Positions 8,908 through 18,463 of a DNA stretch of 19,750 nt are shown piece after piece; position 1 is the stretch's first letter; each line of letters starts with the position of its first letter. The notes under the pieces are model-generated. The model made no database searches and was not told the origin of the DNA. It worked only from the letters and a program-made list of their open reading frames with translations. Made by a program: the position numbers and the translations under genes. This stretch comes from Tricholomella constricta (Eukaryota > Basidiomycota > Agaricomycetes > Agaricales > Lyophyllaceae): positions 1 through 19,750 of the forward strand of contig JAACJP010000100.1 of assembly GCA_013368375.1 (NCBI GenBank), read 5' to 3'.

Positions 8908-9267
8908 TCATGTGTAGCGGAAAGTTCTGCCCGTGGAAGTGTTCACACCCGAAAGCTCAAAGCCATGATGGATGTGCTGTTCGAGCTTCTTCTCTGCATC
9001 GGGTGGGCGCCTCCCGGCCGCGTAAGGGGTCTTGTTCGGTTTCGCGTATAGAGCCGATTGATTAAAAATCATGAGAAGACAAGGCGGTGAACAGAGAATG
9101 TAGCACGCCCAAGTCAACCAGAGATAGATAGCAGCAAAAACAGTTTGTGGGATATAATATCCATAAGGATGATTCGATCCCTGATGCAGTCGATTCAAGT
9201 AGAAACCGAAGCGGCAGTGCGTCCCATGCAAAGTGAAGTAGTGTTCAGAAGAATATGGGGTTAGCAT
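8908..9267 (-). CDS. Hypothetical small membrane protein, doubtful
   Basis: A 119-codon frame with ATG at 9265-9267 contains one long hydrophobic segment, about residues 39-68 (VFAAIYLWLTWACYILCSPP), then a polar tail. I recognise no family. A splice-like intron (GTGAGT...TTCAG, 9323-9268) ends exactly at this ATG, so the ATG could follow a 5'-leader intron. Alternatively an exon beginning at the ATG at 9364 could be joined by another acceptor. A TATA-like TTTAAATAAA lies near 9370-9380 on the minus strand. The gene would point away from the paladin-like gene. It may also be chance or a gene remnant. Confidence 0.3.
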   Translation of the reverse strand: MLTPYSSEHYFTLHGTHCRFGFYLNRLHQGSNHPYGYYIPQTVFAAIYLWLTWACYILCSPPCLLMIFNQSALYAKPNKTPYAAGRRPPDAEKKLEQHIHHGFELSGVNTSTGRTFRYT

Positions 9268-9779
9268 CTGAATTGTTTGATGAAAGCTCAGATGGAAAAC
9301 TTTAGCGCATGGTTCAGACTCACAATGGATCTTGGAAGCTATGGATGATGCGGCATGCCAGCATCAGGCGTTTATTTAAAACATTGACCGGGTAGATGTG
9401 GTTGTTAGTAAGGTCTGATCCTTCCGAGCTGCGGTCGGACCTTTCTTGCTCAGTTCCAGCTCATTGGGCGGCCTCTCGAGTGGAGTTGGCATGCTTGAGG
9501 TTTATTCAATCTTCGAGGTCGTGGTTGCGAGGAGAACACACTACAAGCTTCTTTAAGTCGTGCTTTATCAATTTGTGTGCCCTGGAAGGTAAAGGCAAGC
9601 AAGGAGCAACATCGGCATCGGCGAGGACCAGCCAACTCCGCTCATCTGCGTTCTTCGGTGTACTGTCAGGCTCCGTACGGCCTAGCTTTTCCAACGTGTC
9701 TTCCTCAAGGCTAAGGATATCCTCCTATCGATATCAAAATCAATTAATATCTTCTGGAGTCTTCACCTTTATCGCAAGT
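9268..9779. other. Intergenic region before the paladin-like gene
   Basis: A frame in phase with the next gene's first exon is open from an ATG at 9396, but its text (many Cys, Trp, Phe and Ser) does not look like the start of that protein. I treat it as promoter and leader. No other feature is seen. Confidence 0.5.
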
Positions 9780-12700
9780 ATGGCTCTTCGACCGTCACCT
9801 CTACCAAGGTCGATGCTGCACGACGAGGGGCGTCCTGCTTCAGCGCCGATACCAGTACCGCGCGCTCCAAGAGCATCGTCCATTGAGCGCTCGTCTTCTA
9901 TACCCCCTGGCTCGAGATCACGCTCGCGCATGACGCATGAACGTGCGATTGACAGCACCACCAACACAGCGCCAGACATGTCACTGGATATAACGGATCT
10001 CCTGCAGCGTTCTGAGCCATTGGTTGTAAAGACTAGGACCGGGAGTGTGCTTTCCAGAGGCTTTATTTTGAAAACAGATCATTATCCTTCAGGTACGCCG
10101 TACAGTTCCTCTACCTGTGTATATCCCGATGTCATATTACAGGACGTGCACTCGATTTGGATCTCAATGTCCATGGCGCTCCGAATTTTAGGGCGCCAAG
10201 GGTAGGTGACTTCAACGTGTTTGGTGCCGCCCAGCCTCGTACGCAAGGCCTACGTGCTATTCTGTCGATCCTTCGTTGCAGACCTGGAACAGCCAACCCT
10301 TCTCACGTAGTGTGGTTTTCAACTCGCGAAGAACCGATTGGTAAGTCTATTTTTATTGGGGGATAACGTGCTGCAAGCAGATCCGATATTGGACGCGTCT
10401 TTGATTTCTTTCTGTTATCCTTGCACGCCACATAAGGCCGCTCTGTAAAATGCTGTAGTCGTTAATCACGTCTCTCTATTCAGTCTACATCTCTGGCCGT
10501 CCGTTTGTACTACGAGACGCTTCTGAACCGAGACGTACACTATCCATATCTGATCGGCAGAGAATCTCGAAGCAATCGAGGAGAGGTTGAGGAACGACAT
10601 TCTCCAAGAAGCCGCAAGGTGCGTCGACGCCATTTCTGTAAATTACTGCGAAACGTTGAAGGTCTTGAACTAGGTATGGAGGGGTAATCCTGACACACAA
10701 CGAAATCGGTGTGTATATATACCTGCCTCTTTGCGACCAGATTATCATACGTATTACAGCCGCGGAAAGTGGTGAAGGTGCAATATTACCAACCTGGACA
10801 GCAGTTGATATCAACAATGTCAAGACATCCAGAGAACTTTGGGAGCACATGAAAAGTCAAGGCTGGAATGTTGACGTTCGTAAATCCTTTTCCTCGACCT
10901 TTAAGCATTCTCATGTCTATTCTAGTACCATCGGTATGCCAATTTGCATCAATTGTGAACTTTTCACCAATGTGTCTTGTATAATTTAGGATTCCTATTT
11001 CCCCAGATCGGCCCATTGAGGTCAGCATCTCCCTGTGTGTTAGTAACTTAGTTGTTCTGACGCTCATCAAAAGGACAATTATCTCGATGCCTACGTTCGA
11101 GTCATCCGTGAAACTGACCCTTTACGAACTTCCTTGGTGTTTTCATGTGGCATGGGTGCTGTCCGCACTACTTTTGCAATGGTTGCCGCTTCTCTTGTGA
11201 GGAGAAAGCAACTCATTGCTCGTGGTATGCCGGATCCCTACGCACCGAAACCGCCAATACTTGGTTCAAGTCCCAATCCCAGTAGCTCTGGAGTAAACAC
11301 GGTGTGTGGACCATATCCTTCCACTCCGGATTGCTCATAATGACATCCGATGCACCTCTCCAGCCTACTCACTCTGTGAGTCCTTGTTGTTTTGACTCAC
11401 TTCACTCAATTTATGCCCATTTTCGCGGAGCAAACCGAAGCTCGAATCTTAATGGCGCTGGAACAAGCAAGCGCACAACAGGACCTTAGCAAGTCCCTTC
11501 TTAGATTAACGTACCTTTTACAACAATGTCAGTCGACCGTCATCAAGTGTGAATTGCCCACTAATTGCAGATGTAGGTCTCCGAAATAAGAATTCTCAAT
11601 CAGCGATCGAGCTACTCATGGCTCAGCCTGCCTTGCTGGAAAACCTCCGCAAGGCACATATGGGGACTTACGGTGTCATCCTCAGTCTCTTAGGATGCCT
11701 AGACCACGGTCTCCAATCTAAAAGACTGGTGGATCGCGTTATCGATGCCAGTGTGTACTCTTCATGATTTTTGTATCCTGATGGAAATCTCACCGCCCGT
11801 TTGAATAAGCTGATCAAGTGACGAATCTACGCGAAGATATTCTGATGTACCGACTCAGGTATTCCTTAACTAGCTTGGAAGAAGCTCAGGGCGAAAATTT
11901 TCTAAAAAAAAGCCGTCAAGGCCTTGGAAAAATAGTATGTGAATCATTATCAACTTGACGAAACACCTTACATTTCCACCGCAGCTTTTTTATGATTGCC
12001 TTTGCAAGCTACGTCGACAGCTCTGGCGAAGCCTTTTCGCAGAGTTTTTTCTGATTGGCTCCAGGTCGGTCATAATCCTGTTCATTTAATACCATCTCCT
12101 CATTTCCATAAAATTGTAGGCCAGAACAGAAATATGGAAGTAAGTCGCCTGTATAACCACCGATTGACAGATGTTGACAATGATGTCAGCCAAGTAAAAT
12201 TCCTCCGGAAATCTTCTGGCTCGCGCTTGAATGTTTTCAATCCTGTTAATGATCTTTCATCACTTTCCAAGTCTGGCTTTGAGGAGAGGTCGTTGGTGCC
12301 TGGAAGGAAGAACGATCTCGCCATAGCGGGAGGTCAGATTCTCGGCGACGAGTACTCTGATCATGTCGTCAAGGTAGGCCCCCGACGTCTTTCCGATTCG
12401 GACAAATGATGACGATAACATTACTTTACAGAATCGCAGTGGGATCATTTTGCGCGAGAGGCGAGTGCACCTGTTCTGCCTATCTACTAACTAATTTAAG
12501 ATCTTGACAGTACTCTGTTGAAGTCAGATCAATGGCTACGCGAGTCATATCACGTCGAGCACGGTGTTCGAGGCCGCAATCAATTTCCGCCCAATACCCA
12601 ATACAAATATATACGCCCTTGGCCAGCCTTCGATGGCGGCAATTGATGAAGTGGTAGAACGAGTCAAAGATGCCCATCCGTCCGCTCCCAAAATCATCTG

Positions 12701-15700
12701 GATAACCCTTCGAGAGGAACCAGTTGTGTATATCAACGGCGCTCCGTACTGTTTGAGGAGAGAAGGCTTCTCTCTGCGTAATATGAAAGGTCTCTGTTAT
12801 CCACTTAATATGATTGACAGGTGTTGACTCGTGCTTTGACTAGATTATGGCGGAATTTCAGCATCTCGACTGGAGGTGTTGGAAGAGAGGTTGAGAGACG
12901 ACGTTATAGCAGAGTTGCATGAGTTCGGAGGAAGGTATGCGCTCCCGGCCATTCTTTCAATGTTACTTGCCAAGTTTCACCATACAGAGTTTTGCTTCAC
13001 ACTGAAACTGCAGACGGAACTGTCGTCCCTGTTTGGGAAGAGGTTACAGAGGACAACATTGTCGTGCTGAAGGATGTTATGGCGGCAAGGCGCCGAGCGA
13101 ACGGCATCGAACTCCATTACTATCGCATTCCCATCACTGCAGAGCGCCCTCCGGACTTCGCGGATCTCAACGACCTCATCGAAGTAGTGTTGCGGACGTC
13201 CACGAGCACTCCTATTGTCGTCAACTGCCAACTTGGCCGCGGGAGAAGTACGCTTGCCTCAGTGGGTCGAGTATGCTGAAATTTGTCGCGATTCCACCTC
13301 ACCAGTTCTTCCCAGATCATTCTATTGTTAATTAGGCAGTGGCTCGAACATCACCGGGCAGCGACGAAGCCTCCTCCTCCTCGATTCGGGAAAAGGCCCA
13401 TGTCCGCAGTCTCTAACTTGGCAGGCGCTGAATCCACCTCGAACAAAGGCCGTCACTCGTACACAGTTATCAATAGTGAGCTCTTACATGTCAAAAGTTC
13501 CAGTGCCACTGGCTTATCTTCCTCCCAGACCTCCTTCGGGTGATCAGAAAAGGCCCCACGGTCAAGAATATTGTCGACGACGCCATCGACCAGTGTTCTG
13601 CTGTCTTCAACCTCAGAGACTCCATTGAGGAGGCGCGTAATAGTGCCGAACAAGCCACGGACGAGAAAACAGAAACGCCTCTTTGCTCAGAAAGGTTTGT
13701 ACCGTTCAAATCCGCTACCCGAGTGGCTTCTCACATGCCGAACAGGGCTTCAAAACCTCCGCCGTTACTTCGAGCTAATCGTCTTCCAGTCGTATCTCCA
13801 GTCGACAGAACCCGATACGATGGAGTCCTTCCAGACCGTGGAGACCTACGTCAAGGACCGACCGGGTAAGCCTAAATCGTACACGTTCACGTCCATCTCA
13901 TTCAACTTACCGGAACAGTGATCAAAACGTTTGAAAGGGAGCTCTTCGCTGAAGGCATCGATGGGTTAAAGCCGCTTGAGAGGGCGGACCCGAAGGAAGG
14001 CGTGGCTGATCCGGACGTAGTGACCAAGGTCGTGGCGAACCGCACGGGAAGCATTCTCTCAGCTTCGACGATCCTCAAGAGTGACTTCTTCCTCAATCTT
14101 CAGAAGATGTCTCTTCCAGAGTGCTTGATTTTTGTTACAGCGTGGTATTGAACAACAACTCACAATCATGCTCTGCTCCAAATAGACGTATTGAAGGGTC
14201 GCCAAATTTTCGGCGCGTTCCTTTGACTCTGCGGCCCGCGGAACCTTCGGAACCTTTTGACGAGGAAAGTTTTGAGAGCCTTGAACTTGAATATCTAGAA
14301 GACGGCAAGATGGTGTGCGGAAAGGTCAGCTGGCCATTTATTTTGCAAAGTCGGATAGCTCATCAGTCACGCAGTGGAATGCCCACGGTCGACGGGTCCG
14401 CAAAGTTAGACAGCTGCACACCTGTTTATTCTAATTGTGTCTGCCTTTTTACAGCTTCAAACGTGCCTTGGAAAGGGTAGACGCCGGCCTGGAGGAAAGA
14501 ATTTGGTTTTCTGGACTTCGTTGCGTGAAGTTAGTATCCATGATCTTGATCGACACAATAGTTACTTATGCCGAGTGAAGGAACCCGTCATCTACGTGGC
14601 GGGGCGGCCACACGTCCTGCGACTCGTCGACCGACCAATGGAAAATGTCGAGTAAGCTCTTTCACCGTCAATTTAAAATCATCTGAAGGATTGGGTATAG
14701 GGCGACAGGAATCTCAACAGTCGTAGTTGAACTTATGGAGCAAAACTTCAAAATGGATGTCCTCCGTGAGCTTAGAGCTAGTGATGGACGAGTACTTCTT
14801 CACGACGAGGTGGAGGAACGACCAGGCGTTTTTGCTATCATCCCCATCTGGGAGACTGTGACCGATGATGATATCCTGACGCCGAAGGATGTGATCGACA
14901 TGATCAGGAAAGAAGGATACAGGGTTTGTCTTTTGCATCTCTTGCTCTGAAAATTTGGTAACCTTTCCCTAGATCGATTATGCTCGTGTCGCCATCGTAT
15001 GTCTTTTATCTCAAGAATTGGTTGGTGCCTGTACTGATTGTTGTGCAAGACTGATGAGCAGGCTCCTCTTCCGGGTGCACTCTGGCAGCTATTTGAGCGA
15101 GTCAAAGGCGGCCTTTCAGAAGCTGGTGATTTCATCTTCAATTGTCAGATGGGTCGCGGACGCACAACAACGGGCATGGTCACTGCCTGTCTGATCTCGT
15201 CTATACTGCACTGGGACCCAGATGAAGAGGCGTTGTGGCAATACGAACCTGCTGCAGAGATATACGATTCCATGGACGGTCCTTCCGAAGAAGAAGCCTA
15301 TTTGCAAGGTGAGCATTGATCGCACGTATACAATGGTAAGTCGCGGAGGTGACCGTGTGGTGCAGGCGAGTACAAGGCCATCCTGCAACTCGTCGGGGTG
15401 CTCTCGCACGGCAAAGTTGCGAAGAGACTGACGGACAGGGCAATCGATTTGATGCAAGACGTCAGAATCTCCGCAAGGCGATCTACGAGTGCGTTTGCGT
15501 TTTTGCGACTCTGCTGATACACCCAATGATCCTGCCTTAAGCTACAAGCTCAAAGTAGAGGCATGCGAGAAGGGTAGCATCAAAGAACGTAAACTGCATG
15601 GAACCACTGTGAACTACCTGTACGTCTTATCTCCTTTCGAATTTTACTGCTCAGTGTTTTAACTCCGCGTAGATACCGCTACGGAACTCTGATCGCCTTT

Positions 15701-15817
15701 GCAAACTACCTGATAGAGATGAAGGACCTGACAAGTCCCCAGGTCACCACCTTCCCTGATTGGCTGCACAAGCATAGGGAAATTACGAAGCTATTGGAAA
15801 GAAGATCATTGGATTAG
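9780..15817 (+). CDS. Paladin-like multi-repeat phosphatase (PALD1 relative), 33 exons, frameshifted
   Basis: Exons: 9780-10092, 10143-10340, 10484-10618, 10674-10708, 10760-10875, 10926-10933, 10990-11020, 11074-11301, 11364-11375, 11431-11527, 11571-11750, 11810-11934, 11985-12064, 12120-12139, 12190-12373, 12432-12460, 12511-12789, 12844-12934, 12988-13261, 13316-13475, 13529-13694, 13746-13865, 13919-14120, 14186-14324, 14367-14395, 14455-14529, 14581-14651, 14701-14923, 14973-14996, 15050-15308, 15366-15488, 15542-15619, 15673-15817. Corrected length is about 1415 residues. A disordered N-terminus precedes three repeats. Each repeat holds a [W]xS/TLREEP-like strand, a YI.G.P..LR loop and a CX5R loop: FSCGMGAVRTT, VNCQLGRGRST and FNCQMGRGRTT. 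This is the PTP-like phytase/paladin family; animal paladin acts on phosphoinositides, while the fungal role is unknown. Seven frame breaks (an eighth possible near 14322) lie near 10557, 11904-11911, 12034-12037, 12573, 13666-13669, 14488 and 15463. All splice sites are intact. The least certain parts are exons 11364-11375 and 14367-14395. Confidence 0.85.
10926..10933 (+). other. 8-nt microexon in the paladin-like gene
   Basis: TACCATCG lies between an acceptor (TTCTAG) and a donor (GTATGC), with introns of 50 and 56 nt on either side. Joined to its neighbours it reads NVD-YHR-IPISPDRP. The second repeat of the same protein has the parallel text HYYRIPITAERP without an intron at this point, which supports the microexon independently. 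Confidence 0.8.
12461..12510 (+). other. GC-AG intron with a TACTAAC branch site
   Basis: The donor is AG|GCGAGT and the acceptor GACAG, 50 nt in all; no GT donor fits the frame here. Joining gives GIILRESTLLKSDQW, matching the parallel segments GSVLSRGFILKTD and GSILSASTILKSD of the other repeats. TACTAAC stands about 20 nt before the acceptor. Confidence 0.75.
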
Positions 15818-16021
15818 ACTGCTGACTTTACCTGTGCTAGTACTTCAGACAACTGTATTGGATCTTGTAATTTACCTTGAACATGTACTATGAAGCCTCG
15901 ACAAGTGCCTAGAGCGGGTAACCCGGGCCGCCGTTTGTGAAATAGCGGTGTTGACCAAATTTGTTGAGGGGTTTATTTTGGTTGATGGAGTCATCCTAGG
16001 ACCTCCGTAGAGCGTCCTTAC

Positions 16022-18215
16022 ATGCCCCCGCTTTCTTTTGCATACTACTGCTCTGGCCACGGTGAGCATGAACTTCATATACTTCCCTTGTGTCTCACTT
16101 TTTGTAAGGATATGGACATGCGACGCGCGTTTCGGCATTCGCGAGCCATCTGCTGAGCCTGCCACTTGCCCAGCGAACCGACTGTGTATATTACGTCCTC
16201 AGCGCCACAGCACGTCTTTGCAGACAGCATTGCGCTAGGGGCGTCGTATCGCTATGCTGAGATCGACCCTGTTATTGTACAACCACTTGCGTGAGTAGAT
16301 CGAGCTGGGAATGCTAGCACAAGCTGACACGTCGACGCCGTGTACAGATATCGTGTAGATCGCCAGAAGAGTGTGGAGGTATTGAAATCGTTTTTTATTC
16401 CGCAAAGATGAAATCTTGGCTGTGGAAAGGAGGTGGCTTGAGGAGATCAAGGCTCACGCCGTTCTGAGCGACGCGGCGTTCTTGGGATGGTACGTTAAGA
16501 CACGCATACCTCACTGTTTTATGCGATGCTTACTCAGAGACGTGCAGCCTAGCTGCAAATGCAGCAGGCATTCCATCAATATTGATCACCAATTTCACCT
16601 TTGATTCAGTGTATAGCTATCTTTCCCACACCGCTCTCCAAGTTGATCTTGAATCGTCCCTTCAGTCAGACTGCCTTACCCCAAAGGACAGCCCAGGATA
16701 CCTTCATAGATTTGATCCTGATATCCCTGTCCCCTCGTCGGAAGTCGACTCTCTCGTGGCGCAGATTTTTCGAAGGCTACCGCTGCGCAGACCTCCTCTT
16801 CCTCCTCCCGGGATGTATACCTATACCCTCATTCTCGATATACCCTGCTCTCCGTCACCAGACTGGGTCGACGCGTCATCAAACCGATTTTGCTCTAATA
16901 TTATTGACTTTCTCTTCCAACCACCCTCACAATGCTCTCTCCACCCAACCAAACCCTTTCAATGCTCCTCACCCCTTTTCCCCTCGAACCATTCCGCGCT
17001 CCGTCATCGCAGCGCCCCTTCTCGTCCGCCCGCCGCTTCAGCACCCTCTGTCTACACCCCTGGCGGTCGCTCTCGCCTCCTATTTTCCATAGGTATCCCC
17101 CCACGTTTGCACGACCCGGACCGCACAAAGATCCTGATCGTGTCATTTGGCGGACAAGTGTTCCGCGCACCGAGCCGCCCCGCCAGCAGGAGCCAGACTC
17201 GCAGCACCACCCCCACCCAATCCCCAACACGAGTCACCGGCCCCAGCATCAGCGAAGGATCCGCCGAGATGTACTCGCCCCGAATCCAGCCACCTAACGT
17301 ATCGTGTCACTTGCCTGGAACACCTGCATCGCCGAGTACGTCTCTGGGCCACCGGGTCTCGCCCCGTCTCGCGACTCCATCACATATATGGATCCCAGGG
17401 GCCCCGCCAGCGTCCAAGCCTTCGCCCGGCCCATCTTTCAGCGTCCCCGAGCTTGCGACGATCCCGCCCACGCCGAGCGGAATTGATGACACGTTCGACT
17501 TGTCCACGCCCATCGGCGCGGGTGATCATTTAGGCAGCGATGGGAATTCATTCGACCCCCGTTTGTTGCGGACGAGTCGTGGATTGCCATCGTGTGCGGC
17601 GCTTCGGACCGGCCGTGCGAGGGCGACGATAAGTCGCGGGGCTGCCGGGTGGGTTTTATGTCGCGCCGAAGGATGTGTATATGCCTGATCTGACTGCAGT
17701 GGGGGATGTGCTATTGGGCAAATTGGTGAGCCTCTTCAAGCTCTGGGTTCGATACTTCCGCCTTGGTGTTGTCATGATCTGTGTTTGGCCATGTCATCAG
17801 GTTTTCGCTAATCTGCCCGCTGATAGGGATATGGAACTGTATCTGAATGCGTCGATTCGTGCACGCCTTTTGTCTATGGTGAGCCCTTTCGAATAGTCCC
17901 CTTACGTTGGGTTTGATCAAATTTTGGTGTGCAGTGTCTCGCCCTCTTTTTATCGAGGAGCACGGATTGCGTCTTCTCCTTGACCGAGACGGCGTTGGCG
18001 TGGAGCTGTCACGCCAATCCTACGAGGCAGGAGATTGGGCGCTTGCAGTCCAGGAAGCGTGGGCTCAAGGTAAGGAAATCAAGGCACAAAAAAGGGCAAA
18101 TGCATCGGCGGGTATAGGCATGGACGACAGGAAGGAGGAGGGCCTGGACATGGCGCGAAAGCTGGTTTCATGGACGCAGGAATTGGTGGGGCGGCTGCAG
18201 GGGACCCCGCATTAA
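16022..18215 (+). CDS. GT-B glycosyltransferase-like protein, related to L-arabinokinase N-terminal domain; frameshifted
   Basis: Exons are 16022-16061, 16109-16290, 16348-16489, 16548-17725, 17827-17878 and 17935-18215, about 624 residues after correction. The start MPPLSFAYYCSGHGYGHATR is a glycine-rich N-terminal loop of a GT-B fold. Then come VYITSSAP, LVAQIFEGYRCADLLF, LPGCIPIPSF, ILIVSFGGQVF, SWIAIVCGAS and DVYMPDLTAVGDVLLGKLGYGTVSE. These correspond in order to the glycosyltransferase-like domain in front of the sugar kinase in plant L-arabinokinase; here no GHMP kinase domain follows, since the gene ends after VGRLQGTPH. A Pro/Ser-rich insertion of about 140 residues separates the FGGQ strand from the VCGAS strand. 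Six single-base frame breaks lie near 16176, 16391-16396, 16766-16770, 16852, 17556-17560 and 17638-17641. The substrate is unknown. It starts 204 bp after the paladin-like gene. Confidence 0.8.
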
Positions 18216-18463
18216 TAATTGACAATTGACTTTGCTTCCACCGTCCAGATGAGCACAGAAGATAATGCGAGGACGATTTTTTGAACCAAACGATGTTATC
18301 TTCACGAGCTCTCTCTGCAACGCTTTTATAATTTCTGTGTCTGTCAGTAGACGTTAGAACTCGCAGAATTGGAGCTAATTAATTACATTGACACGTGCGG
18401 TCGCTTAATGAGGCATAAGGCGGTAAGTCCGCTACTAAGTACAGGTTGGTCTTGACTCCAACC

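Noticed and set aside
9396..9779. Start of the paladin-like protein at the in-frame ATG at 9396.
   Set aside because: The encoded 128 residues are Cys/Trp-rich and unlike the disordered Ser/Pro/Arg-rich start that follows; it also overlaps the likely promoter region. Not excluded.
10535..10560. A 26-nt GT...AG intron that would restore frame in paladin exon 3.
   Set aside because: It is far below the usual 46-65 nt of this locus. It would also delete a segment whose length matches the corresponding part of the third repeat. A missing G at 10556-10557 explains the text better.
11904..11911. Programmed ribosomal frameshift at the A8 run.
   Set aside because: Similar single-base breaks occur at many other homopolymers in three unrelated genes, so a common technical or mutational cause is more likely.
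14325..14366. Firm choice of a 42-nt intron between paladin exons 24 and 25.
   Set aside because: A 50-nt intron ending at 14374 plus one extra A at 14321-14323 would give the more family-like CGSGMPTVDG. I kept the frame-preserving 42-nt version in the model but cannot decide.
16582..17688. A 368-codon intact ORF taken as a gene by itself.
   Set aside because: It is one frame of exon 4 of the glycosyltransferase-like gene; family motifs at both ends lie in other frames, separated by single-base breaks.
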